The notes: generated by a model from the letters alone, not told the origin. Positions 1-6,642 are shown, counted from the stretch's first letter. The stretch is DNA of 9,089 bases from Candidatus Hydrogenedentota bacterium (GCA_007124105.1 SLFT01000069.1:1-9089); one strand, 5' to 3'. Numbers and translations: made by a program.

Positions 1-204
1 CGCTGTTATCTTTTGCAGAGGCGCGTGGTTTTTAATCCTCCCATGTCCGTGTTGTCACTGGTGGGAAAAAACACACGGTGTTTCTGACCAATGTATGCGC
101 CGCCCCCTGTCAGATACAGGGAAGGGGCACATTCGCTTGGTATTAGCGAACGCTTGTGATGCGTTTCGCGTTACGCTAAACAGCGTCAGGTGGAGTAGAT
201 AGTT
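1..204 (+). other. Leader region before the RlpA-like gene, hairpin-rich, with an edge-open reading frame
   Basis: No recognisable gene lies here. Several perfect short dyads are visible: AAACAC (69-74)/GTGTTT (78-83); CCCTGT (105-110)/ACAGGG (116-121); TTCGCT (132-137)/AGCGAA (145-150); and ACGCT (173-177)/AGCGT (182-186), which ends two bases before the Shine-Dalgarno AGGTGGAG (188-195). Bases 146-153 can instead pair with 161-169 with one bulged base, which excludes the 132-150 hairpin. No hairpin is followed by a T-run, so I do not call a terminator. The frame from base 2 to the TAG at 200-202 is free of stops and enters from the left edge. It could be the tail of an upstream gene ending two bases before the RlpA-like start, but its translation (Cys-rich near codons 15-18) matches no family I know, and an open frame of 66 codons can occur by chance. 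I see no confident promoter. Confidence 0.4.
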
Positions 205-579
205 TTGATTCTTGAGATAATGACCTTTGTATTGTTATCGCATCAGCCGATGCAGCCGGTTGCTGAAGGTGTGGCGTCCTATTATACGTTGCGCAGCAGC
301 AGCGAAATAACAGCCTCAGGCGAGACCCTGTGCGACGAGACCTTTTCTTGCGCCATGCTTGACGGCGAATTTGGCGATTACTATCTGGTGGTCGCGGAAA
401 ATGGCAAATCCGTTGTCTGCCGACTGAATGACCGGGGTCCTTATGTGCGCGGACGCGTCATTGATCTGTCCAAGGCAGCCATGCGAACGTTGCACCCGCG
501 GGCGGGCCTGTTGCGCGTGAAAGTGTTCCACTTGGGCTCTGATCCGCCGGCCATCGCAGAACATCCACAACTACGATAG
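205..579 (+). CDS. RlpA-like double-psi beta-barrel protein
   Basis: A 124-residue protein that is almost entirely one RlpA-type double-psi beta-barrel domain (about residues 22-110). RlpA proteins act in the periplasm at the septum, and some cleave naked glycan strands of peptidoglycan. Visible family motifs are GVASYY (22-27), TASGE (36-40), NGKSVV (66-71), NDRGPYVRGRVIDLS (75-89) and the following AAMRTL. The barrel aspartate D76 is present. The histidine that, with this aspartate, is needed for activity in Pseudomonas RlpA would align at about residue 50-51, where the protein has Ala-Met, so enzymatic activity is doubtful. There is no SPOR domain. The start is TTG, chosen because AGGTGGAG (188-195) sits nine bases upstream and an in-frame TAG at 196-198 blocks any longer form; ATG at 220 is the alternative. 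The N-terminus has only a short hydrophobic run (residues 5-11) without basic residues, so export is not obvious. The domain assignment is firm; the biological role is inferred. Confidence 0.85.
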   Translation: MILEIMTFVLLSHQPMQPVAEGVASYYTLRSSSEITASGETLCDETFSCAMLDGEFGDYYLVVAENGKSVVCRLNDRGPYVRGRVIDLSKAAMRTLHPRAGLLRVKVFHLGSDPPAIAEHPQLR

Positions 580-624
580 TGTCTACACGCCATAATCGCG
601 GGCTATTGTGTCAACCATTCACGT

Positions 625-3198
625 TCAACGCGTTTCGCTGAAATCCACCCATTCCGTTTCCACAATCCCTTTCGGGCGCTCTTTTTTTTCTGCTTCCGCG
701 AGGCCTATTTCCAACTGGTAGCGCAACGGCGCCGCCATGATGGGTCGGGACAAAACGAGCGCCTGGTTCGGTTGCCAGTTCGTGGTTTCGGGCTTCGGGG
801 CAAAATCCCAGACCAATGTTTCCTTTTCCTCGTGGGCCTGGAGCAGGTGTTCCTGGTCTTCCGGATGTACAGTGGCGCGCAGCCAGATAGTCAAATTTTC
901 CGCAAGGGGTTCCGTTGCCTGAACAATCAGGCGCAGCACATGCCAGTTTTCAGCGCCTGATTTAACATGCAATCCCAGCAGGTTCACTTGTTCGGTCAAC
1001 GCCTGCACACGGGTATATTCCTCAACCAGACGCGCATAACGTCGCTCCGCTTCCTCACGCTCTTCATCCGACAACAACCAATGTTTTCCATCGCGATCGA
1101 GCAAATCATACAACGCAAATATGTCGGCGGCATTATCACCCGGTATGGGCGTCTCCTTGCGCGCCATCACATGCACATAGCCCGGAGCCGCTTTTCCGTA
1201 TCCATTGAAACTTCTGTTGAAAATACTTTCGAAGCCATGAGATTTCAGGAACAGCGCCCACGTCTCCAGTCCTTCTATATAGGGGCCGTTCAAATCCTGC
1301 TTCATGACGACATAAGCGGTTTCGGCCAATTCCGGGAGCAGCGCATCAGGCGTGCGAGATTCCCATTTTACCGCGGCAAAAGGACGGCGCGGCGCCAGTT
1401 CTGGTTTAGCGGAACTGTCCGGTTGCAGTGGATTTGGCGTTGGGCGATAGTGAAGCGCGTAAAAATCCATGCTGAGATGAGCGGGCGTTTCAGACAAAAC
1501 TTGGTACCAGGCGACAGGCCCGTCAAGTTCCTCCCGTTTGTTTTCATAGTCCAACATGGTTTCGTAAATTGCCTCCGTTATCACTTCTCCTCGTTCCGGG
1601 GAATGCAATGTATACGAACCGAGATCAACACGGTCCTTGTAGAGGGTCAGTCCACGATTTCCGTAGTCGGTTACGGCGGGGTGATCGTTGAGCGCCGGTA
1701 TTTCCAGCCGGCTTACGGGACCGTAAGGAAATAACGTGAGGTTTACGTATTGGAGCGCAAAAAGGAACATCATAAGTCCCCACAGGGCGCGGCGAAGACG
1801 ATACCTGGAAATAGCGTCCAACGCCATCACACAGAGCAAAGCGCCGGGCGCGGCTGTCGCGCATAACAGCAGTGGGCCGCGAAGCGCAAACACACCCGTA
1901 AGCAGCAGGTAACTGCCCGCCGCCCATGCGAGCATGGTAAGAGTCATGGCGTTGCGGTTGCGACGCAATACCAGGACAGGCAGGCCCAACAGCGCTACGA
2001 GCGCCAAAGGCAAAAACGCGACTTCGTTTACGAAATGTATCGGGTACACATCGCCATGAAGATGAAATGGCTCAAGAAGCGTCATTTCTTTCGCGCCGCT
2101 GTCCGTTACAGACGGCGTCTCAGATGCTTCAGCGGGTCGTGAGATAGCAGGGTCCAGGTATATGCGAACAGCCGATGCGTCCAACGCTTCTGGCATGGCA
2201 AACTCAATACGCGATGCTACGGAAGGCTGGAACAGCCCCGTTTCGCTGCCCCGTTGTGTGCTCCACCAGGTGTACATATACTCGACATGGCGTGTATACC
2301 ACCAGGAACATACCCCGAGCACAATGCACGCGCACAACAACGCGTTAAACAACAGGTGCGCAGCGCGTGCGCGGCGTGGGGGCGTACCAGGCCCTTTTGC
2401 GGGGTAAACGACGCTCCAGCAGCTCCATGTCAGTATCAGCAACAGCGGCAGGAAAAGATACACAGGCGCGGTTTGTTTCGTCAGCAAGGCCAGTCCTGTA
2501 AAGAATGCAAAGAGCGCGACCCAGCCTGTGTTGCGAAAGCGGTTGGATTTTAACAGAGCGTACAATGCCCACGTTACCAAGGCTGCAAGCAGTAATTCGG
2601 GCATAAAATAGCGCGAACTGCCGTAGACCATCGGCATGCTTCCGGCTGCAAACGCGGCGAGAAAAGCATTGCGGGCGGTCATGCCTTGTCGCGCAAAGAG
2701 GTATACCCCCACCAGAAACAGAGCGAGAAACAGGCTTCCGCTTGCTGCGACTGCTTCGGTGGAATAGCCAAATGCGCGGATAAACACCGCACCGACAAGA
2801 TGGGTCAGCGGCGGGTAGGGCGACTCGACGCCGAGAGCGGCCACACCGCGCGCGAACACACCAGACGAGTCAAGAGGGAACAACGCTTCATAATAGGCGA
2901 TAGCGCGGTTTATATGATGCGCTTCATCAAGATGAACAAGGTGATTGTCAGCGCGCAGCCAATAGATATTCAACAGTATATGGAAAATGATGAATACAGT
3001 GAGCAGCGCCAATCCCTCGGTATCGCCTTTTTCCACGGGCGGCGGCTGTTGCGCAGCGGGCGGCTGTTGCGGGGCAGGATGGAACACCGGCGGCGGTCCG
3101 GAAGCCCAATCCGGTTGTTGCGACTGAGGCGGCGCGGCGCCGGGCATGCCCTGTCCGCCGTAAGGCGGCATTGGTTGCTGTGGGTATGAAAAGGACAC
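625..3198 (-). CDS. GT39/ArnT-like GT-C family membrane glycosyltransferase
   Basis: An 857-residue polytopic membrane protein of the GT-C fold, resembling glycosyltransferase family 39 (PMT, ArnT, RgtA-like). Such enzymes move a sugar from a polyprenyl-phosphate donor to a lipid, glycan or protein on the outer face of the inner membrane. Residues 5-54 are a Pro/Gln/Gly-rich low-complexity tail, presumably cytoplasmic. The first membrane span is about 63-81. It is followed by the external loop with the acidic pair D91-E92 typical of the GT-C active site, and by YPPLTHL (128-134). Further hydrophobic spans lie at about 133-168 (likely two), 175-193, 198-216, 226-263 (two), 283-299, 392-411, 418-437, 443-460 and 470-487. 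Residues 500-857 are a large soluble, probably external, domain ending in a beta-rich segment with conserved-looking WDFAP (797-801). The start is GTG, preceded seven bases upstream by a perfect AGGAGG (plus-strand 3206-3211). The gene is alone, convergent with the RlpA-like gene and divergent from recF. Donor and acceptor cannot be read from the sequence. Confidence 0.8.
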   Translation of the reverse strand: MSFSYPQQPMPPYGGQGMPGAAPPQSQQPDWASGPPPVFHPAPQQPPAAQQPPPVEKGDTEGLALLTVFIIFHILLNIYWLRADNHLVHLDEAHHINRAIAYYEALFPLDSSGVFARGVAALGVESPYPPLTHLVGAVFIRAFGYSTEAVAASGSLFLALFLVGVYLFARQGMTARNAFLAAFAAGSMPMVYGSSRYFMPELLLAALVTWALYALLKSNRFRNTGWVALFAFFTGLALLTKQTAPVYLFLPLLLILTWSCWSVVYPAKGPGTPPRRARAAHLLFNALLCACIVLGVCSWWYTRHVEYMYTWWSTQRGSETGLFQPSVASRIEFAMPEALDASAVRIYLDPAISRPAEASETPSVTDSGAKEMTLLEPFHLHGDVYPIHFVNEVAFLPLALVALLGLPVLVLRRNRNAMTLTMLAWAAGSYLLLTGVFALRGPLLLCATAAPGALLCVMALDAISRYRLRRALWGLMMFLFALQYVNLTLFPYGPVSRLEIPALNDHPAVTDYGNRGLTLYKDRVDLGSYTLHSPERGEVITEAIYETMLDYENKREELDGPVAWYQVLSETPAHLSMDFYALHYRPTPNPLQPDSSAKPELAPRRPFAAVKWESRTPDALLPELAETAYVVMKQDLNGPYIEGLETWALFLKSHGFESIFNRSFNGYGKAAPGYVHVMARKETPIPGDNAADIFALYDLLDRDGKHWLLSDEEREEAERRYARLVEEYTRVQALTEQVNLLGLHVKSGAENWHVLRLIVQATEPLAENLTIWLRATVHPEDQEHLLQAHEEKETLVWDFAPKPETTNWQPNQALVLSRPIMAAPLRYQLEIGLAEAEKKERPKGIVETEWVDFSETR

Positions 3199-3251
3199 GT
3201 ATCAGCCTCCTGACGGTTATGTGCGATAATACACGTTCACGATTGCCCGTT

Positions 3252-3281
3252 AGTATATGAGGTATGGCGGCAAAACTCCAA
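3252..3281 (-). promoter_or_regulatory. Possible promoter for the GT39 gene
   Basis: On the minus strand, TATACT (plus-strand 3252-3257) is a five-of-six match to a -10 box. It lies 18 bases from TTGGAG (plus-strand 3276-3281), which keeps only the TTG of a -35 box. The predicted transcript would have a leader of roughly 45 bases before the GTG at 3198. A second -10-like hexamer, TATTAT, lies closer to the gene (plus-strand 3225-3230) but has no good -35 partner. This is inference from consensus alone. Confidence 0.3.
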
Positions 3282-3376
3282 CAAAACCAAACCTGCCAAC
3301 AGTGAGCCGCTATCTCCACTGACATAAAACATGGCTGCGGATTCCCCGGGCAGATGAACGCTCGTATCGGAAACGC

Positions 3377-3406
3377 TTACTTTCCCCAACCGTGCCTGAC
3401 TATGAT
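3377..3406 (+). promoter_or_regulatory. Weak candidate promoter for recF-dciA
   Basis: TATGAT (3401-3406) is a good -10 match 33 bases before the recF ATG. The hexamer at the -35 position, TTACTT (3377-3382, spacer 18), is poor. Because recF has no same-strand gene upstream within the window, it must have its own promoter somewhere in the 240-bp divergent region 3199-3438; this is the best site I can see. No terminator or conserved operator is visible in the region. Confidence 0.25.
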
Positions 3407-3438
3407 ATTCTGTAACTCTTTCCAGGAATGACACATCC

Positions 3439-4518
3439 ATGATTTTAAATTCATTACATTGTCGTTGCTTTCGCGGCCTGGCGGACATGGTTTTTACGCC
3501 GGGGCCGAGAGTCAACATCATATACGGCGCCAACGCGCAGGGCAAAACATCGGTGCTCGAGGCAATACTTTACGCGGCCACCACACGCAGCCACCGCACA
3601 ACGGTAGACGCCGAACTTGCGCGGCATGGCGGCCATGAATTTCATCTAATCGCCGAGGCCGTTGCCGGCGACTGTCCGGTGAACATTGAGGCGCACTGGT
3701 GGAAACGCGCCAAGCGCTTCAAGGTGAACGGAGTGGCTCAGGCCCGACTCAGCGATATTCTTGGCAGAATATGTGTGGTCTTCTTTTCGCCGGAAGACAT
3801 CGCCCTTGTAAAAGGCGCCGCGTCCAGTAGACGCCTTTTTCTGGATATGGAATTGTCCCAATTACATCCCGCTTATCTGCGCGCGCTACAACAATACCGC
3901 CAGGCGCTGCGCCAGCGCAACGAACTGCTGCGCTGTCGCCATTGTGATGCGGACATGCTCGCCGTGTGGGAAGCGCAGTTGGCGGAACACGGCAGCACGC
4001 TCATAAAAGAACGCGACGTGGCAACCCGCGATCTTTCGGCAATTGCCGCCGACTTGTACGGACAACTTGTGGCTGATGAAACACTGGAGTTGGCCTACCA
4101 ACCCGACATAAGCGATCCCGACCTCATCGAGGACACGCTGCAACGAACACGTACTGCGGATATAACCCGCGGAAGCACCGGGCGCGGCCCGCACCGCGAC
4201 GAGATGGAAATACGCATTGCCGGGAAAAATGCGCGCTCGTACGGCTCGCAAGGACAACAAAAGAGCGCGGCCCTGGTATTGAAACTGGCAGAAGTGGAGC
4301 TTATGCGCCGTCGTGTGGGAGAATATCCCGTGGTGTTGCTGGACGAAGCCCCGGCTGAGCTCGACAGCGACCGTTCGAAACGTCTCTTTACCGCCATCCC
4401 CGAGGCGGCGCAGGCTGTGATTACCACAGCGCAGCCCGTGGAATTGTTGCCCGTTTCACGGAAAAACGCCGCCCTGTTCCGGATTCACGGAGGAAACCTT
4501 GAGCAAGAAGCAGGTTGA
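3439..4518 (+). CDS. recF: DNA replication and repair protein RecF
   Basis: A 359-residue SMC-like ABC ATPase of the usual RecF length. With RecO and RecR it recognises single-stranded gaps at stalled forks and helps load RecA onto SSB-coated DNA in the cytoplasm. The Walker A motif GANAQGKTS is at residues 30-38. The FFSPED block (115-120), typical of RecF, is followed by RRLFLD (131-136). The segment GRGPHRDE (248-255) precedes the ABC signature YGSQGQQKS (268-276). Walker B VVLLDE (298-303) is followed by the D-loop around residues 306-311, and TTAQP (329-333) lies in the switch position. All nucleotide-binding elements are intact. ATG at 3439 gives the canonical N-terminus, and AGGA lies 11 bases upstream. 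The 3' end overlaps dciA by 20 bases. recF is commonly next to dnaN and gyrB; here the upstream neighbour is an unrelated divergent glycosyltransferase and the downstream operon stops after dciA. Confidence 0.96.
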   Translation: MILNSLHCRCFRGLADMVFTPGPRVNIIYGANAQGKTSVLEAILYAATTRSHRTTVDAELARHGGHEFHLIAEAVAGDCPVNIEAHWWKRAKRFKVNGVAQARLSDILGRICVVFFSPEDIALVKGAASSRRLFLDMELSQLHPAYLRALQQYRQALRQRNELLRCRHCDADMLAVWEAQLAEHGSTLIKERDVATRDLSAIAADLYGQLVADETLELAYQPDISDPDLIEDTLQRTRTADITRGSTGRGPHRDEMEIRIAGKNARSYGSQGQQKSAALVLKLAEVELMRRRVGEYPVVLLDEAPAELDSDRSKRLFTAIPEAAQAVITTAQPVELLPVSRKNAALFRIHGGNLEQEAG

Positions 4519-4831
4519 ACATATCAGCGATATCCTGGCGCGGCTCCAAAAAAACACCGCTCTGGGGCTGAACCTTGAACAAGCGCGTATTTGGGAGCAA
4601 TGGGAACAATTGGCCGGCGAGCATCTCGCTAAACACTGTCGGCCGCACAGTATCAAGGATGGACAGTTGCGCATTATCGTGGAAAGCCCCGTATGGATGC
4701 ACAAATTAAGTTATCTTAAATGGGATTTGCTGCTGCGTATTAATCGTATGGCCGGCAAGGAATTAGTGTCCGACGCTTTTTTTGTCCTGGCTCCCGATGA
4801 AGACACTCTTAATCAATCTCAAGATATATAG
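4499..4831 (+). CDS. dciA: DciA (DUF721), replicative helicase loader/operator
   Basis: A 110-residue protein of the DciA/DUF721 family. DciA is the ancestral bacterial partner that loads the DnaB helicase, in lineages without a phage-derived DnaC or DnaI. The visible family pattern is a short helical N-terminus with DILARL (11-16), the conserved W35 in WEQLAGEHLAKHCRP (35-49), a strand pair around GQLRIIVES (55-63), W66, and the helix from L70 to N82 ending in LLLRINRM (77-84). It is compact: the KH-like core without the long extra tail found in larger members. The start is TTG at 4499, chosen because GGAGG (4489-4493) lies five bases upstream and the family N-terminus begins there. Both signals sit inside the 3' end of recF, so translation is probably coupled to it. 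The recF-dciA pairing is a known arrangement and supports the call. Confidence 0.88.
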   Translation: MSKKQVEHISDILARLQKNTALGLNLEQARIWEQWEQLAGEHLAKHCRPHSIKDGQLRIIVESPVWMHKLSYLKWDLLLRINRMAGKELVSDAFFVLAPDEDTLNQSQDI

Positions 4832-4855
4832 AACTGAAACCGCCTGAAAACTGCC

Positions 4856-4939
4856 TGAAATTTTGCGGAAACAGGGACTGTCCCAAGCGAGCGTTCAAGG
4901 GGAGCGAGACAGGACTGTCCCTGTTTCCGCAAAATTTCA
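4856..4939. repeat. Large inverted repeat (REP/MITE-like dyad) between dciA and clpX
   Basis: Bases 4856-4883 and 4912-4939 are reverse complements over 28 positions with a single T-T mismatch (4879/4916), separated by a 28-base loop. The arms start TGAAATTTTGCGGAAACAGG. The heart of the left arm, GGGACTGTCCC (4874-4884), is itself a short palindrome. ACTGTCCC occurs three times in the same orientation: 4877-4884, 4914-4921 and 4972-4979; the third lies outside the dyad. From memory, GGGACTGTCCC-type palindromes recur as REP sequences linked to RAYT (Y1 transposase) genes in many genomes; no such gene is in this window. A transcript would fold into a 27-bp stem. There is no long T-run after it, so a simple terminator is unlikely, though it could end or stabilise the dciA transcript. 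The rest of 4832-5167 holds a small hairpin GGCTG/CAGCC (4986-4990/4997-5001), the two clpX promoters, and a CGCGC/GCGCG hairpin (5116-5120/5125-5129). Confidence 0.85.
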
Positions 4940-5004
4940 TTGTTTACGGGGGCCGCACAGCGTCATGGTGAACTGTCCCCGTTCAGGCTGTCAAATCAGC
5001 CGGC

Positions 5005-5034
5005 TTGACCTGAAAACCCGAAATAAGGCATAAT
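5005..5034 (+). promoter_or_regulatory. clpX promoter P1 (sigma70-like)
   Basis: TTGACC (5005-5010, five of six) and CATAAT (5029-5034, five of six) are separated by 18 bases. A start near 5041 would give an untranslated leader of about 125 bases before the clpX ATG. The site lies just downstream of the ACTGTCCC repeat cluster and a small GGCTG/CAGCC hairpin. I see no CIRCE element (TTAGCACTC dyad). Confidence 0.6.
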
Positions 5035-5064
5035 ACGGGTGATGCCGTTGGTGCAGGTAAATTA

Positions 5065-5093
5065 TTGACGGTATTACAGCAAAGTGATATATT
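5065..5093 (+). promoter_or_regulatory. clpX promoter P2 (sigma70-like)
   Basis: TTGACG (5065-5070, five of six) and TATATT (5088-5093, five of six) have the ideal 17-base spacer. Transcription would start near 5100, about 68 bases before the clpX ATG. It lies in tandem with P1, so clpX appears to have dedicated double-promoter control instead of reading through from an upstream clpP. Confidence 0.6.
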
Positions 5094-5167
5094 GAAAGAA
5101 TATGTGGTGCGCCATCGCGCGTTAGCGCGTAGGCGCGGTCAATCAGTATGACAGGAGACGATGAAGT

Positions 5168-6451
5168 ATGGCGCCACAACAACGTTCGCGCTCTAACATT
5201 CCGACCTGTTCTTTTTGTGGCAAGCGCCATGACGAAGTGAGCAAGCTCATAGCCGGCCCCGATGTCAACATCTGCGACGAATGTGTTAAATTATGTAATG
5301 AGATTGTCGCGGAAGACCGCGCACGCAAACGAAGCGGTCCTGCGGTGCATGTGCCCGCACCCCGAGAAATTAAGGATTTTCTGGACCAGTATGTTGTGGG
5401 TCAGGAACGCGCCAAGCGTATTCTGTCCGTTGCCGTGCATAACCATTACAAGCGGCTGGCCACCGGTTCTGAAATTGAGGGGGTGGAACTGCAAAAGACC
5501 AATGTGTTGCTCATTGGCCCGTCCGGCTGCGGTAAAACGTTACTGGCTGAAAGCCTCGCGCGAATGCTTGATGTTCCCTTTGCCATCGTGGACGCCACCA
5601 CCCTCACCGAAGCGGGATATGTAGGCGACGATGTCGAAAACGTCATCCTCAAACTGTTGCAAAACGCGGACTTTGATTGCGCCCGGGCCGAAACCGGCAT
5701 CATCTATATAGACGAGATAGATAAAGCGGCGCGCAAAAGCGACAGCCCTTCGATTACACGCGACGTATCAGGCGAAGGGGTTCAGCAGGCGCTGTTGAAA
5801 ATCATTGAAGGCACAGTTGCCGCCGTACCGCCCCAGGGCGGGCGCAAGCATCCGCAGCAGGAATGCATTCAGGTTGACACCCGAAATATCCTGTTCATCT
5901 GTGGCGGCGCCTTCAATGGACTGGACCAAATCATCCGCAAGCGTACCGGAAATAATGCCATTGGCTTTAACGCCGCCATCCGATCGAAGGAGCAATTGCG
6001 CATTGGCGATATTCTCGCCATGGTGCGGCCCGAAGACTTAATCAAATACGGCATGATCCCTGAGTTTTCCGGGCGTTTGCCCGTGCTGGCGCCCCTGCAC
6101 GATCTGGCGGCGGAAGACCTGCAACGGATTCTGGTGGAGCCCAAGAACGCTCTGACCCGTCAATATGAGAAATTATTCCAGATGGAAAAGGTAAAACTTG
6201 AGTTTCAGGAAGAGACTATCGCCGCAATCGCGAAAAAGACAATAGCCCTGGATACCGGCGCTCGCGGACTTCGCGCCATTCTCGAAGAAGCCATGCTCGA
6301 GCTGATGTTTGACATTCCAAGTCGCAATGACATCCGCGAAGTGATTATCACGCCGGGTGTCATCCTTAGCGATGAAGACCCGATTATTGTGTATGAACGC
6401 GACAAGCGTAATGCAATTGCCGGCAAAAGCGCCAACTCGGCATCAGCTTGA
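5168..6451 (+). CDS. clpX: ClpX, ATP-dependent unfoldase subunit of the ClpXP protease
   Basis: A 427-residue AAA+ hexameric unfoldase of normal family length that recognises tagged proteins, unfolds them and feeds them to ClpP in the cytoplasm. The N-terminal zinc-binding domain has C14, C17, C36 and C39. Walker A GPSGCGKT is at 117-124, the pore-1 loop GYVGD at 150-154, and Walker B IIYIDEID at 178-185. The RKH pore loop is at 226-228 and sensor-2 GARGLR at 364-369. The IGF loop that docks ClpX onto ClpP is present at 265-267, so a ClpP partner should be encoded elsewhere. The start is ATG at 5168 with AGGAGA (5153-5158) nine bases upstream; the ATG at 5161 is out of frame. Many genomes place clpP (and tig) directly before clpX; here the upstream gene is dciA, 336 bases away, and clpX has its own tandem promoters. 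lon follows 191 bases downstream on the same strand. Confidence 0.97.
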   Translation: MAPQQRSRSNIPTCSFCGKRHDEVSKLIAGPDVNICDECVKLCNEIVAEDRARKRSGPAVHVPAPREIKDFLDQYVVGQERAKRILSVAVHNHYKRLATGSEIEGVELQKTNVLLIGPSGCGKTLLAESLARMLDVPFAIVDATTLTEAGYVGDDVENVILKLLQNADFDCARAETGIIYIDEIDKAARKSDSPSITRDVSGEGVQQALLKIIEGTVAAVPPQGGRKHPQQECIQVDTRNILFICGGAFNGLDQIIRKRTGNNAIGFNAAIRSKEQLRIGDILAMVRPEDLIKYGMIPEFSGRLPVLAPLHDLAAEDLQRILVEPKNALTRQYEKLFQMEKVKLEFQEETIAAIAKKTIALDTGARGLRAILEEAMLELMFDIPSRNDIREVIITPGVILSDEDPIIVYERDKRNAIAGKSANSASA

Positions 6452-6589
6452 CCACCCAGGGGAACGGGTGCGCCGCCTTACACGCCGCAAACTTGTACCA
6501 ACCCACAGACTCCACTACATTCCTGCAAGCATCGCACGGGGACTATTGTATAGCGCCACACGTCGGACGCCCATTATTCTGTATGCCGC

Positions 6590-6618
6590 TTGACGCTGCC
6601 GCTGCTGTCCCGTATACG
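6590..6618 (+). promoter_or_regulatory. Possible lon promoter
   Basis: TTGACG (6590-6595, five of six) and TATACG (6613-6618, four of six) are spaced 17 bases apart, with the -10 inside the palindrome CGTATACG (6611-6618). The implied start near 6625 leaves a very short leader containing the ribosome site CCGGAG. The rest of the 191-bp clpX-lon gap shows a weak CACCC/GGGTG hairpin (6453-6457/6466-6470) just after the clpX stop, without a T-run, and a CTAT/ATAG dyad (6543-6553). No CIRCE element is visible. Confidence 0.35.
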
Positions 6619-6642
6619 TATTAACCGGAGACTTATACCACA

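Noticed and set aside
580..624. Bidirectional terminator between the convergent RlpA-like and glycosyltransferase genes
   Set aside because: Only a four-base GTGT/ACAC dyad with a loop too small to form fully is visible, with no T-run on either strand.
967..1734. Long plus-strand open frame (255 codons) opposite the glycosyltransferase gene
   Set aside because: It lies wholly antisense to a convincing 857-codon gene, has no domain motif, and its residue mix (Arg/Gln/Phe-rich) fits an antisense shadow.
2686..3189. Plus-strand open frame of 167 codons antisense to the glycosyltransferase N-terminus
   Set aside because: The Arg-rich ending is the complement of the Pro/Gln-rich tail; there is no recognisable domain.
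3199..3438. A dnaN remnant upstream of recF
   Set aside because: No frame on the plus strand gives a sliding-clamp-like C-terminus; stops are frequent and the region looks like an ordinary divergent promoter spacer.
4856..4939. Intrinsic terminator for recF-dciA
   Set aside because: The stem is very long with a large loop and is not followed by a run of T; the REP-like reading fits better, though a termination effect is not excluded.
4856..4979. CRISPR-like array from the repeated ACTGTCCC units
   Set aside because: There are only three eight-base copies at unequal spacing (37 and 58 bases), and the longer repeats are inverted, not direct.
5116..5129. CIRCE heat-shock operator before clpX
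   Set aside because: The CGCGC/GCGCG hairpin is short with a four-base loop and lacks the TTAGCACTC-N9-GAGTGCTAA pattern.
6357..6593. Plus-strand frame crossing the clpX stop into the clpX-lon gap, a possible small gene
   Set aside because: It starts inside clpX in another frame, has no ribosome site at the start and no family resemblance.
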